From an uncultured Leptotrichia sp. (GTDB taxonomy: Bacteria; Fusobacteriota; Fusobacteriia; Fusobacteriales; Leptotrichiaceae): a DNA stretch of 64,000 bases. Positions 17,176 to 26,956 of this stretch are shown piece after piece. Where the stretch lies: positions 1 through 64,000 of the forward strand of contig CALEXX010000024.1 of the NCBI GenBank assembly GCA_937925095.1, written 5' to 3'. How positions within the stretch are numbered: position 1 is the first letter of the stretch; each line of letters starts with the position of its first letter. Made by a program: the position numbers and the translations under genes. The notes under the pieces were generated by a model. It was not told where the DNA came from. It was given only the letters and a program-made list of their open reading frames with translations, and did no database searches.

Positions 17176-18942
17176 ATGGATGATAAAAAAATGGTAAATG
17201 TTATTATAGATGATAAACATGTACAGGTTCCGGCAGGAACTACTATACATATGGCTGCAAAAGAGGTAGGAATAAACATTCCTACTCTATGCTACCTAAA
17301 TTTAAAGGATTTTGGATGTGTAAATAAGGTTGCTTCGTGCAGAGTCTGCGTTGTTGAAGTGGAAGGAAAAGGAAATCTTGCACCAGCATGTTCAACTCCT
17401 GTATTTGAAGGGATGAAAGTCTGTACTAATTCTATAAGAGTACTAAATTCTAGAAAAACAGTTCTGGAACTTATGCTTTCAGATCACCCTAAAGACTGTC
17501 TGACTTGTCAGAAATCAGGAGAATGTGAATTGCAAAGCCTTGCCATATCTTTCGGTATAAGGGAAATAAAATATAAAGGTAAAGAATCTACTTACAGAAA
17601 AGATGCTACAAAATCAATTATACGTGACAGAGATAAATGTATAATGTGCAGACGTTGTGAAACTATGTGTAATGAAGTGCAGACTGTCGGTGTTCTTTCA
17701 GCAATCGACAGAGGATTCAATGCTGTTGTTTCTACAGCTCTTGAAATGGATCTTAAAGATTCAGTATGTACTTTCTGTGGACAATGTGTTGCTGTATGTC
17801 CTACAGGAGCCCTTGTTGAAAGAGATGCAACATGGGATGTACTTGCTGCACTTGCAAACCCTAAGAAAACAGTTATTGTTCAGACTGCCCCTGCAGTAAG
17901 AACTGCTTTGGGAGAAGAATTTGGATATCCTGCAGGTACAAGGGTTACTGGAAAATTAGCTGCCGCACTTAGAAAACTTGGATTTAATAAAGTATTTGAT
18001 ACAGATTTCGCAGCAGATTTAACTATAATGGAAGAAGCTTCAGAATTACTTGACAGACTTACAAGATATAAAGCCGGAGATAAAACTGTAAAATTACCTC
18101 TGCTTACTTCCTGCTGTCCAGCATGGGTAAATTTCTTTGAACATAATTTCCCTGATCTTCTAGATATTCCTTCTTCTGCAAAATCACCAATGCAAATGTT
18201 CTCTGCTGTTGCAAAGAATATATACACAAAGGAATTAGGAATTGACAGAAAAGATCTTGTTGTAGTTTCTGTAATGCCATGTCTTGCAAAAAAATATGAA
18301 GCTGACAGGGAAGAATTCTCAAAAGATGGAAATTATGACACAGATATCGTTATAACTACAAGAGAATTGGCAAGACTTATAAAATATGCAAATATAAACT
18401 TCCATGCACTTGAAGATGAAGACTTTGATAAACCTCTTGGTGAATCTACAGGAGCAGGAGTAATCTTCGGAAGAACTGGAGGAGTTATAGAAGCTGCCTT
18501 GAGAACTGCTGCTGACTGGTACACTGGGGAAAGCCTTGAAAAAATTGATTATAAGGAAGTAAGAGGACTTGAAGGTGTAAGAAGTGCAGATGTTAAAGTG
18601 GGAGACCTTGATTTAAAAATAGGAATTGCCCATGGTCTTGGTGAAGCAAGAAAGCTTCTTAATGAAATAAGAGCAGGAAAATCTCATTATCATGCAATAG
18701 AAATTATGGCATGTAAAGGTGGATGTATCGGTGGAGGTGGACAGCCTTATCACCATGGAGATACTGAAATTCTTAAAAAGAGAATATCTGTAATCAATTC
18801 GGAAGATACTTCAAAAACATTGAGAAAATCTCATGAAAACCCTTACATCAAGCGTTTATACGAAGCATATTTTGATAAACCTATGAGCCACAATGCTCAT
18901 GAACTGCTTCATACACGTTATTTTGAAAAAAATAAGATTTAG
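17176..18942 (+). CDS. hydA: [FeFe]-hydrogenase catalytic subunit
   Basis: The 588-residue protein has the M3-type layout. A [2Fe-2S] domain (Cys 39, 55, 58, 72) is followed by the His-Cys segment HPKDCLTCQKSGEC. Two [4Fe-4S] motifs follow (CIMCRRCETMC and CTFCGQCVAVCP), then the H-cluster domain with L1 TSCCPAWVNFFE, L2 MPCLAKKYEADR and L3 MACKGGCIGGGGQP. All four H-cluster cysteines are present; L3 has Lys where ACPGGC is common. With hydC and hydB it would couple H2 formation to NADH plus reduced ferredoxin oxidation in fermentation. Maturases HydEFG are not in the window. A strong terminator follows. Confidence 0.95.
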   Translation: MDDKKMVNVIIDDKHVQVPAGTTIHMAAKEVGINIPTLCYLNLKDFGCVNKVASCRVCVVEVEGKGNLAPACSTPVFEGMKVCTNSIRVLNSRKTVLELMLSDHPKDCLTCQKSGECELQSLAISFGIREIKYKGKESTYRKDATKSIIRDRDKCIMCRRCETMCNEVQTVGVLSAIDRGFNAVVSTALEMDLKDSVCTFCGQCVAVCPTGALVERDATWDVLAALANPKKTVIVQTAPAVRTALGEEFGYPAGTRVTGKLAAALRKLGFNKVFDTDFAADLTIMEEASELLDRLTRYKAGDKTVKLPLLTSCCPAWVNFFEHNFPDLLDIPSSAKSPMQMFSAVAKNIYTKELGIDRKDLVVVSVMPCLAKKYEADREEFSKDGNYDTDIVITTRELARLIKYANINFHALEDEDFDKPLGESTGAGVIFGRTGGVIEAALRTAADWYTGESLEKIDYKEVRGLEGVRSADVKVGDLDLKIGIAHGLGEARKLLNEIRAGKSHYHAIEIMACKGGCIGGGGQPYHHGDTEILKKRISVINSEDTSKTLRKSHENPYIKRLYEAYFDKPMSHNAHELLHTRYFEKNKI

Positions 18943-19009
18943 AACTGATATCCTATAAAATACAAATTTATTGATATACTAGTTAATTACCTCGCCTAAA
19001 ATATAGAAA

Positions 19010-19053
19010 AACGATATTTATAAAACTTATGTTAAATAAATATCGTTTTTTTT
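19010..19053 (+). terminator. Terminator of the hydrogenase operon
   Basis: AACGATATTTAT (19010-19021) pairs perfectly with ATAAATATCGTT (19036-19047), followed by a T-run to 19053. The 12-bp stem lies about 70 bases past hydA. Confidence 0.85.
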
Positions 19054-19135
19054 ATATTCATCTATATTATTAATTTCTCATATTTCTTATTACCTGTTTT
19101 CAGACTTTAAATTCATTTAATTCTTATTATACATC

Positions 19136-20164
19136 TTATTTCTGAATATAATAGAAGTCATCGCCAGGAACTTTTCCACCTATTATTTTTGGATTTCCTT
19201 CGTGTAATATTCTTAAGTATTCAGAAATTTTTTCCTTCATTTCTTCTCCGGCAACAAAAGTGACATTAGTTTTAGGAATAGCTTTTTTAGCTATAGGTTC
19301 AGGAATTATATTGTATTTTCCAATAAGTTTTGCTCCTTCATCTATATTTTCGTTAAGATATTTTACTGATTGTTCATACTCTTTCAGGAAATTTGCCACT
19401 TTTTCAGGATTCTTTTCTGCAAATTCCTTATTAAATACTATTACTCCTGATACTTGCGAACCTTTTTTAGTTCCTGGAACTTTATCCCATTCATCAGCCA
19501 ATGCAAATGCCACCTTCAAATTAGGATTTTTAGCCTGTGCAACTGTTACAAAAGGCTGATTAAGAAGTGCTATACCTTTAGGATCGTTTGCCAGTGCACT
19601 TACTACTTCCGCAGCTTCTGATTTGAATTCAAGCTTGACATCTTTTCCAGGTTCAAGTCCATTTCCTTTAAGCACGTAATTAAGAACTATTTCAGGAGTT
19701 GCTCCCTTACCATTCAGATATAGTGTTTTTCCTTTCAGATCCTTCACACTTTTAACTGTCTCTCCACCATTTTCAACAATGTAAAGTATTCCAAAAGCTA
19801 TAATTGATGCCACCTGAATTTTCCCTTCTGTCTTATTGTAAAGAACTGAAGCCAGATTTGACGGTATTGAAGCAATGTCAACTTCACCTTTTCCTATCAT
19901 TGCAACCATTTCATCAGGTGTACTCACTATTTTAGTGTCATACTTGTTTAAAGTCTTTCCTTCCTCATTATCGGCAAAAAGCTTCACAAATCCCATTGCA
20001 GGAGGTCCCTTTATTGCAGCAACTCTAATAACACCATCTTCTTTTTTCACTTCCTGTGTTACCTGTGTATCCTGCTTTTTCTCCTCTTTCTTTTCACCAC
20101 AGCTGATAACTGTGAATACAAGCACCATTATAAGTGCAAAAACATTGAAAAATCTCTTTTTCAT
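19136..20164 (-). CDS. ABC importer substrate-binding lipoprotein (NMT1/SsuA type)
   Basis: The 342-residue protein has a lipoprotein signal (ALIMVLVFTVISCGEKKEEK, lipobox VISC) and a charged linker. A periplasmic domain of the ThiY/SsuA/TauA family follows: IRVAAIKGPPAMG, then VDIASIPSNLASVLYN and VKDLKGKTLYLNGKGATPEIVL. It has the class's typical length. It lies 16 bases downstream of the ATPase gene and belongs to one transcription unit, permease, ATPase, binding protein. The substrate is not readable; sulfonate, nitrate, pyrimidine-precursor and related small molecules are all known for this class. Confidence 0.87.
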   Translation of the reverse strand: MKKRFFNVFALIMVLVFTVISCGEKKEEKKQDTQVTQEVKKEDGVIRVAAIKGPPAMGFVKLFADNEEGKTLNKYDTKIVSTPDEMVAMIGKGEVDIASIPSNLASVLYNKTEGKIQVASIIAFGILYIVENGGETVKSVKDLKGKTLYLNGKGATPEIVLNYVLKGNGLEPGKDVKLEFKSEAAEVVSALANDPKGIALLNQPFVTVAQAKNPNLKVAFALADEWDKVPGTKKGSQVSGVIVFNKEFAEKNPEKVANFLKEYEQSVKYLNENIDEGAKLIGKYNIIPEPIAKKAIPKTNVTFVAGEEMKEKISEYLRILHEGNPKIIGGKVPGDDFYYIQK

Positions 20165-20180
20165 CTACATTACACCTTCC

Positions 20181-20753
20181 TTATTTTAAGTTTATTATTT
20201 TGCAGTTTAATGCCAACGCTTCATCTATATCATGTGTCACCATTATTACTGTCCTGTCCTTTAATTTTTCCTTCAGATACTCAATAACAGTTTTTCTGGT
20301 TTCCACATCCAGTCCCTTAAAAGGCTCATCAAATATTACAATATCCGAATCAGCCATAATGCTCCTTATTATTGCCACCCTTCTTTTCATTCCACCACTC
20401 AGTTCCTTCACAGGCTTTTCCGTACTTCCTGAAAGCCCTATATTTTCCAGTTCCTTTCGTATTTCCTGCAAAGTAACATTTTTTTCACACACCATGGCAA
20501 CATTTGTTACTGCAGGCAGATTTTTGCAGAGCCTGTCTTCCTGAAAAACTGCACTTATTTTCTTATTTTCCAGTCCTTCAATACTACCAGCATCATACTT
20601 TTCAAGGCCCATCAGTATTCTTAGAAGAGTTGTTTTTCCAAGTCCCGATTTTCCCATAATTGCCGTTGTTTTTCTTTCCTCAAGGTCAAATGACCTGTCT
20701 TTAAAAATTACATTTTCTCCATATTTCTTTGAAAGATTTCTTATTCTAATCAT
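20181..20753 (-). CDS. ABC importer ATP-binding protein
   Basis: Compact 190-residue ATPase with Walker A GKSGLGKTT near residue 34, Q-loop AVFQEDR, signature LSGGMKRR near 118, Walker B IVIFDEPFKGLD and switch His in MVTHDID. It is shorter than the usual 240-260 residues, ending right after the H-loop and a final strand, but all catalytic motifs are intact. It is closest in style to SsuB/TauB/ThiZ ATPases. It starts one base after the permease stop, so translational coupling is likely. Confidence 0.92.
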   Translation of the reverse strand: MIRIRNLSKKYGENVIFKDRSFDLEERKTTAIMGKSGLGKTTLLRILMGLEKYDAGSIEGLENKKISAVFQEDRLCKNLPAVTNVAMVCEKNVTLQEIRKELENIGLSGSTEKPVKELSGGMKRRVAIIRSIMADSDIVIFDEPFKGLDVETRKTVIEYLKEKLKDRTVIMVTHDIDEALALNCKIINLK

Positions 20754-20754
20754 A

Positions 20755-21513
20755 CTATCTTCCCTCTATCTTTCTCATGCAAAGTTTTATAAGACATACG
20801 AAAATCTTCTCACTTATAAATCCAAGTATAATAATCACAATCGCCCATGAAAAGAGGTTTACTGTATTTAGATAGACTTTTGATTCATACAGGACTTCTC
20901 CTATCGATCCTGTCGGAATTCCTATTACTTCTGCCGCAATTCCTGATTTCCACGCTATTCCTAAAGCGTTGAGTCCTCCTGATTCAAAATAGGGTAATAT
21001 CTGGGATATATAAATGTAAATTATCTTTTTTAATGCCGTTATCCTGAAAACCTTTGCCATTTCAAGAAGATTTTTATCCACTTCTTCCAATCCCTTGAGA
21101 ATGCTCACATAAATTATCGGAAGTGTCATAAATACCGAAACCAGGATGGAAAGATTTTTAACATCTGTCCATATGAGAAACAGTATTATCACAGCTGCAG
21201 TAGGTACTGACCTTATGGAAGCAATAAGCGGATGAAGAAGTATCTTCACTGCTTTAAAATTATATGACAGTACTGCAAGTACAATTCCTGTAAATATTGC
21301 AATGAAAAAACCTGCCATTATGTGAAAATAGGAAAAAAATACCCTTTCCCAGAAATTCCGTTCAAAAGCAGATACCACAGTCTGCTTCAGTACAGCCAGA
21401 GGAGATGCCAGAAGCAGCTCCTGATTTATTTTACCGGCAATAATCTGCCATAATATTATCCAAAATATGAGGGATAACCCCTTCACTAAAAAAGTTTTCC
21501 GTTTCTTTATCAT
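20755..21513 (-). CDS. ABC importer permease (SsuC/TauC type)
   Basis: The 252-residue inner membrane protein has about six hydrophobic segments. It carries the BPD-transport inner-membrane motif region around IASIRSVPTAAVIILFLIW and the EAA-like loop (LNALGIAWKSGIAAEVIGIP). AGGAG precedes the ATG at 21513 at good spacing. It is the first gene of the permease-ATPase-binding-protein unit, an order in which the usually most abundant component, the binding protein, comes last. Confidence 0.88.
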   Translation of the reverse strand: MIKKRKTFLVKGLSLIFWIILWQIIAGKINQELLLASPLAVLKQTVVSAFERNFWERVFFSYFHIMAGFFIAIFTGIVLAVLSYNFKAVKILLHPLIASIRSVPTAAVIILFLIWTDVKNLSILVSVFMTLPIIYVSILKGLEEVDKNLLEMAKVFRITALKKIIYIYISQILPYFESGGLNALGIAWKSGIAAEVIGIPTGSIGEVLYESKVYLNTVNLFSWAIVIIILGFISEKIFVCLIKLCMRKIEGR

Positions 21514-21573
21514 TTTTCTCCTGACATAATTTTTTAGTTATTTTCCCAAATCATATTTTCTCTCCAAAATTTT

Positions 21574-23157
21574 TTAAACTATCCTTGCCGCATCATCCTT
21601 CAGCTTTGATGCATACTCACTTGCCGTCTTGTATGTAGTTATTATTACAAGCTGATTTCCACTCTTAAGAACTGTTTCCCCATCAGGAATAGTTTCCTTT
21701 CCATTTGCCCTCACACTTACTATAAGCAATGTCTTTGGCAGTTTCAGTTCCTTTATTTTCTTATTTTCAAATTCCGAATTCATTCCAACATGTATAAGCA
21801 GCGTCACAATCCTGCTTTCTTCCCCAGAATTCTCTGTCTTGGCTTTTTTATCCGCAAACATATTTTCAAACAACGTCTCATAAATTGGTTCCATTTTAAA
21901 CAGTTCCGTTAAAACATAAGTCATTGTAACTACGATAATCAGCATAAACAGATAAGAGAAATTCCCTGTCATTTCCAGAATTAGAATAATCCCTGTTATC
22001 GGTGCCCTTACTACTGCTGTAAAATATGCAGCCATTCCAAGTAGCATAAAATGTACTATAAACTCCTCAGGTAATGAAAAACATGTATGTAGCACCTCTC
22101 CGTATATTTTCCCTACTAATGCTCCAATAACAAGCATTGGAAAAAATATTCCTCCCGGAAATCCTGTTCCGTAGCATAACATTGTGTAAAAAAACTTAAG
22201 GAACAGTATCAGTACAAGTATTTTCAAAGGGGCACTTTCCTTGAACATACGGACTATGAGCAGATGCCCTCCACCAGTAACATCTTTAAAAAATACTGCT
22301 ATAAGAAATGGTATAACCATAAAAATCGATACTCTTAAATATCTATTTATCTTTATATTCTTGTATTTTTTCTGAAAAAATACAAGAAAAAATGAAAATG
22401 CTTTTCCTGAAATTGTTATAACCAGTGCAAAAACCACTGTTATTATTAATGTAAATATCGGCGATGTAGTTTTAGGCTGAATAAAATTATACTGAAAAGT
22501 TGTTTCTGAACCTAGAATAAGCCTTAAAACATAATTAGCACTCCCGCTTGCTACCAGTACACAAATCAGAAGCAACGGAGAAAAGAACTTGTGCAGTTCC
22601 TCCAGTGCAAATACCGTTCCTGCGAGCGGAGCATTAAATGCGGCTGATATTCCTGCACTTGCACCACATGTAACAAGGTATTTTTCCTCCACTTCTGATA
22701 CTTTAAAAATTTTTCTTATTCCTTCTCCTACTAGGGCTCCTAGATGAATGGAAGGACCTTCCCTTCCCATTGACATTCCGGTTCCTATTGCCAGAACTCC
22801 TCCGAAAAATTTAGTTAACAGTTCGGGAACCCAGTTAAACTGTATCTTTTTCTGTAAAAGTCCGCTTACTTGCGGTATTCCACTTCCACCAATTAACGGA
22901 TACTTTGCCAGCATAAATTCTACTGCCAGTCCCAGAAGTATAAAAATTGCCAGTCCTGTTATCATTTTTAAAGGAGTTATTTCTGCAAAAAATGAATTTC
23001 TCAGATGTGAGGATTTTTCAAGCAGCACTGTATAAAGGACAACAATCCCTCCTGCTATCATTCCCGTTAATAGACATAAGAAAATTAAAAATATATTTCT
23101 TTTTCTTGTTTTCAGCTGCTGTATATCCTTTAACTCCTGTATCGTGTCTTTAGCCAT
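21574..23157 (-). CDS. ClC-family chloride channel or H+/Cl- exchanger with RCK_C domain
   Basis: The 527-residue membrane protein shows all ClC filter segments: GGSGIPQV, GMSMGREGPSIHLGA (with the gating Glu of GREGP) and GTGFPGGIFFPMLVIGALVGK. A C-terminal TrkA-C/RCK_C domain (about residues 445-520, LLIHVGMNSEFENKKIKELKLP) takes the place of the CBS pair found in many ClC proteins. Bacterial homologues are mostly 2Cl-/H+ exchangers used in acid resistance; which mode applies here is not decided. It is probably monocistronic, with its own promoter. Confidence 0.92.
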   Translation of the reverse strand: MAKDTIQELKDIQQLKTRKRNIFLIFLCLLTGMIAGGIVVLYTVLLEKSSHLRNSFFAEITPLKMITGLAIFILLGLAVEFMLAKYPLIGGSGIPQVSGLLQKKIQFNWVPELLTKFFGGVLAIGTGMSMGREGPSIHLGALVGEGIRKIFKVSEVEEKYLVTCGASAGISAAFNAPLAGTVFALEELHKFFSPLLLICVLVASGSANYVLRLILGSETTFQYNFIQPKTTSPIFTLIITVVFALVITISGKAFSFFLVFFQKKYKNIKINRYLRVSIFMVIPFLIAVFFKDVTGGGHLLIVRMFKESAPLKILVLILFLKFFYTMLCYGTGFPGGIFFPMLVIGALVGKIYGEVLHTCFSLPEEFIVHFMLLGMAAYFTAVVRAPITGIILILEMTGNFSYLFMLIIVVTMTYVLTELFKMEPIYETLFENMFADKKAKTENSGEESRIVTLLIHVGMNSEFENKKIKELKLPKTLLIVSVRANGKETIPDGETVLKSGNQLVIITTYKTASEYASKLKDDAARIV

Positions 23158-23200
23158 ATCTCTTCTCCATTATTTATTTCTTTAATAAAACTACGTAAAT

Positions 23201-23229
23201 AGTATACCCTACATATTTTTAAAAAGCAA
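23201..23229 (-). promoter_or_regulatory. Promoter of the ClC gene
   Basis: Minus strand: TTGCTT (23224-23229), 17 bases, TATACT (23201-23206). It lies 44 bases before the ATG at 23157. Confidence 0.65.
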
Positions 23230-23277
23230 TGTTTATTAGGAAAGGTAAAAATGACATGGTACGTCAATGAATGATTG

Positions 23278-23328
23278 GACTCAGCATTACACATTAAATT
23301 TTTAGCTTTTCTTTAATGCGTTGAGTTC
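23278..23328. other. Structured intergenic stem-loop
   Basis: GGACTCA and TGAGTTC form the outer arms, with GCATT/AATGC and an inner CATTAAA/TTTAATG pair as alternatives, in a segment upstream of the ClC promoter. No RNA family recognised. It may be a second terminator-like element for the gene to its right. Confidence 0.35.
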
Positions 23329-23354
23329 TTTTACATTATTTTAAATTTCACAAT

Positions 23355-23395
23355 AAAAGGAAGGGCAGAAAACAATTTTTCTACTCTTCCTTTTT
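23355..23395 (-). terminator. Terminator of the MetE-like gene
   Basis: AAAAGGAAG (23355-23363) pairs with CTTCCTTTT (23386-23394). On the minus strand the T-run is the end of the stem. It is 19 bases past the stop at 23414. Confidence 0.65.
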
Positions 23396-23413
23396 ATAAT
23401 CAACTATTTTTTA

Positions 23414-24556
23414 CTAATTTCCCCACACTTCATCGGCAATTTCCTTAATGAATCTAAGTTTTGCCCATTGTTCTTCTTCAGTAAGCCTGTTTCCTTCCTC
23501 CGTTGAGGCAAATCCGCATTGAGGACTTAAATACAGTCTATCTAATGGAATATATTTTGAAGCTTCCTTTATACGTGAAATTACTATCTCCTTTTCTTCC
23601 AATGTAGGATTTTTCGAAGTTATAAGCCCCAGAACAACTTTCTTATCTCCTGATACCTTCGCAAGTGATTCAAAAGTTCCTGCTCTTTCTGTATCAAATT
23701 CCAGATAATAGGCATTTACATCTTCCTTACCAAAAAGTTCATCGGCAACCTTGTCATATCCTCCTTGGCCAAACCATGTAGAGTCATAGTTACCACGACA
23801 TACATGTGTATTTATTACTAAATCTTCCTGATTATCTTGAAATACCCTGTTGTTTATATTTAAAAATTTTTCTGCAAATTCACGTCTGATTACTTCCTTA
23901 TCCCTGTCACTTTTTTCAATAAATGACTCAATAAAGTTATCATCTACAAGACATCCCCATGTACAGTCATCAATCTGCAAAGTTCTAAGACCTTCTTTAT
24001 ACAAATCACTGATAACAGTTTTATAAGCATTTACAATATCATCTTCCAGTCCTTTAAAATCTGGATAAACCTTCAGCAATGCTTCCACATGTTTATCTTC
24101 TCTTACAAGCTCAGCATAAAACTGTGCAGGTGCAGGTATTGTAAGTCTTGCTTCAACATTTTCTTTATCTTTTACCAGGTCCCTTAAAAATGTATAATGT
24201 TTTACAAATGGATGATTTTCACCACTGATTTTTCCTGTAACAATTGCTGTATCATCACGAGTAATTACTCCATTAAATTCATATCCTTTGTCAGCATGGA
24301 TATGACCTATTCCATTAAATCCCCAGAAAAAATCCAGATGCCAGTAACTACGTCTGAATTCCCCGTCAGTCACACTCGTATAACCAAGTTCAATCTGTTT
24401 ATCTACAATTTTCTTTATTTCCTCATCTTCAATTTTTGTTAACTCTTCCCCATTTATATTTCCTTCTTCAAAATCTTTTCTTGCTTTTTTCAGTCTTTCA
24501 GTTCTCAAAAAACTTCCTACTGTATCATGTCTATGCGGTGCATTTATTGTACACAT
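23414..24556 (-). CDS. MetE C-terminal-like methyltransferase (YxjG/YxjH family)
   Basis: The 380-residue protein is of the cobalamin-independent methionine synthase superfamily, equivalent to the catalytic half of MetE. Visible are the opening RHDTVGSFLR, TDGEFRRSYWHLDFFWG, LQIDDCTWG, NTHVCRGNYDS (zinc His and Cys) and YLSPQCGFAS (second zinc Cys). Related Bacillus proteins are under methionine control and are thought to make methionine from a simpler methyl donor; the donor here is unknown. The start at 24556 follows GGAGT by eight bases; the TTG at 24565 is less likely. It lies directly downstream of metE in the same direction. Confidence 0.85.
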   Translation of the reverse strand: MCTINAPHRHDTVGSFLRTERLKKARKDFEEGNINGEELTKIEDEEIKKIVDKQIELGYTSVTDGEFRRSYWHLDFFWGFNGIGHIHADKGYEFNGVITRDDTAIVTGKISGENHPFVKHYTFLRDLVKDKENVEARLTIPAPAQFYAELVREDKHVEALLKVYPDFKGLEDDIVNAYKTVISDLYKEGLRTLQIDDCTWGCLVDDNFIESFIEKSDRDKEVIRREFAEKFLNINNRVFQDNQEDLVINTHVCRGNYDSTWFGQGGYDKVADELFGKEDVNAYYLEFDTERAGTFESLAKVSGDKKVVLGLITSKNPTLEEKEIVISRIKEASKYIPLDRLYLSPQCGFASTEEGNRLTEEEQWAKLRFIKEIADEVWGN

Positions 24557-24629
24557 ATTTATCAACTCCTTTATTTATAAATTTATTATATTTTTGTTTT
24601 TTACATTTTTTATTTTTTTAATAATATTT

Positions 24630-26918
24630 CTATAATCTTCTTTTCACAATTTCTGTAGCTTTCACAAGATTTTCCAGACTTTTTACAGTTTCTACAATTC
24701 CTCTTGTCTTTAATCCACAGTCTGGATTTACCCACAATTTGTCTTTTCCAATTTTTTCAATCATTCTGTCTAAAGCTATTACAATTTCTTCAACTGAAGG
24801 TACTCTAGGGGAATGAATATCATAAACTCCAGGACCTACTTCTGTTTCAAAATTATTTTCTTTTAAGAAATCAAGAATTGTCAGTTTTGATCTTGAAGCT
24901 TCAAATGTTATAACATCAGCATCCATATTATCGATATCTTTTATTATATCCTCAAACTGGCTATAACACATATGTGTATGAATCTGCGTATCTACCTTTA
25001 CTCCACTGTGACAAAGCCTAAATGCCTTTAATCCCCAATCAAGATATTCCTTATGCCAGTCTTCCTTTCTTAAAGGAAGCTTTTCCCTGAGTGCAGCTTC
25101 ATCTATCTGTATTATTCTTATTCCTGCCTTTTCCAAATCAAGTACTTCTTCACGTATAGCAAATCCAATCTGGAATGCCATTTCGCTTAATGACACATCC
25201 TCCCTTGGAAATGACCAGTTCAGTATCGTTACAGGCCCTGTAAGCATTCCTTTAACAGGCTTTTCAGTTAATTTCTGGGCATATTCAGAATACAAGACTG
25301 AAATTGGTTTTATTCTTTTTACATCTCCAAAAATTATTGGCGGTTTTACACATCTTGTTCCATAAGACTGAACCCAGGCTTTTTCTGTAAACACATATCC
25401 TGCCAAATTTTCTCCGAAAAATTCAACCATGTCATTTCTTTCATATTCTCCATGTACAAGTACATCCAGTCCAATTTTTTCCTGTAACTCAACACATTCT
25501 TTTATGAAGTTAAATACATTTTTATCATATTCTTCCTTGTTAATTTCATTTTTTCTAAACTTACTTCTATTCAGTTTCACTTCCTTTGTTTGCGGAAAAG
25601 AACCTATTGTAGTTGTTGCAAGCAAAGGAATATTCAGCTTTTCCCTTTGTATTCTCTGTCTTTCCTTTCTTGTACCTTTTCTTACAAAATCATTATTCGT
25701 CAATTTTTCAACTTTATCTCTGACTTCTCTATCTTCCATGCCCCTTTTAGAAGTTATGATTTCCTGATTTTTTATATAAAATTCATTTTCCTGTGTCTTT
25801 TCTAGAGAATTTTCTGACAAAATTTGACTTAATTTACCTAATTCCCTCAATTCTCCTAATTTTTCTTCAGCAAAAGAAAAATGTTTCAGTATATTTTCTG
25901 ATAATTTCTCTTCATTTCTTAAAGTATAAGGTACATGAAGCAATGAACAGGAAGTTGTCACTACTATATTTTCAGCTTTTCCCTTTAAGTTATTCAGAAT
26001 ATTTAAGACTTTTCTGTAATCACATTTCCAAATATTTTTCCCATTTACAACTCCTGCAAATAAAACTTTATCTTTTGGAAATCCGTTTTCAGCTATTAAT
26101 TTTTCTGTTTTTCTTCCTTCAGTAAAATCAAGCCCTATTCCATCAAAATCGAGTTCTATTATTGTTCCATAGCAATCCCTCACATCTCCGAAATATGTCT
26201 GAAGCAGAACTTTTACATCTTTCTTATTTTTTAAAATTTCTGTATAAACTTCTTCAAATAGCTTTATATCTTCCTCTGTCTGATCTGTTACCAACTGCGG
26301 CTCTTCAATTTGAATCCATTCTATATTTTTTTCATTACATTTTTCCAATAATTCTACATAAGCATTTATGATATTACCTAAATATTCTCTTTTATCTTTA
26401 TTTCCCGTTGTTTTAGCCAATTTATAAAATGTAAATGGTCCAATCACTGACGGATGAGTGTTTACTCCTAATTTTTCAGCTTCCTCGAGCTCACTAAATA
26501 TCTTATCTGCATTTAATTTAATTTTTGCATAATCATCTAATTCAGGCACCATATAATGATAGTTTGTATTATACCATTTTCTCATTGAAAGAGCTTTTAC
26601 ATCCCCTTTTTCCCCCTGATACCCTCTTGCAATTGCAAAATATGTATTCAGTTCATTTAATCCTAAATCTCTATAATGCTTTGGAATTGCATTTAACAGG
26701 ATTATTGTATCCAGTATTCCGTCATAAAATGAAAATGTATTTCCCGGAATAAATGAAATTTTTTCCTCCTTCTGCTTTAACCATTGATTTCTTCTAATCT
26801 CCTCAGCTATTTTCAGAAGTTCATTTTCTGTAATTTCATTTTTCCAATACTTCTCTATCGCAAATTTTAATTCCCTATTTTCCCCGATCCTTGGATATCC
26901 TATAATTGCTGTTTTCAT
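24630..26918 (-). CDS. metE: Cobalamin-independent methionine synthase
   Basis: The 762-residue protein has the full two-domain MetE architecture. The N-terminal domain starts with IIGYPRIGENRELKFA and includes WYNTNYHYMVPE. The C-terminal catalytic domain starts at TTIGSFPQTKEVK and carries the zinc ligands in HTHMCYSQF and VNPDCGLKTRG, with IHSPRVPS and IQIDEAALREKLPL. Known role: transfers the methyl group of 5-methyltetrahydrofolate polyglutamate to homocysteine. It is probably cotranscribed with the YxjG-like gene and has a good promoter. A LysR regulator lies about 0.7 kb upstream and is a candidate controller (inference). Confidence 0.96.
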   Translation of the reverse strand: MKTAIIGYPRIGENRELKFAIEKYWKNEITENELLKIAEEIRRNQWLKQKEEKISFIPGNTFSFYDGILDTIILLNAIPKHYRDLGLNELNTYFAIARGYQGEKGDVKALSMRKWYNTNYHYMVPELDDYAKIKLNADKIFSELEEAEKLGVNTHPSVIGPFTFYKLAKTTGNKDKREYLGNIINAYVELLEKCNEKNIEWIQIEEPQLVTDQTEEDIKLFEEVYTEILKNKKDVKVLLQTYFGDVRDCYGTIIELDFDGIGLDFTEGRKTEKLIAENGFPKDKVLFAGVVNGKNIWKCDYRKVLNILNNLKGKAENIVVTTSCSLLHVPYTLRNEEKLSENILKHFSFAEEKLGELRELGKLSQILSENSLEKTQENEFYIKNQEIITSKRGMEDREVRDKVEKLTNNDFVRKGTRKERQRIQREKLNIPLLATTTIGSFPQTKEVKLNRSKFRKNEINKEEYDKNVFNFIKECVELQEKIGLDVLVHGEYERNDMVEFFGENLAGYVFTEKAWVQSYGTRCVKPPIIFGDVKRIKPISVLYSEYAQKLTEKPVKGMLTGPVTILNWSFPREDVSLSEMAFQIGFAIREEVLDLEKAGIRIIQIDEAALREKLPLRKEDWHKEYLDWGLKAFRLCHSGVKVDTQIHTHMCYSQFEDIIKDIDNMDADVITFEASRSKLTILDFLKENNFETEVGPGVYDIHSPRVPSVEEIVIALDRMIEKIGKDKLWVNPDCGLKTRGIVETVKSLENLVKATEIVKRRL

Positions 26919-26956
26919 AATTTATCTCCCTTATTTTCTATTTATTTTATGAAGCA

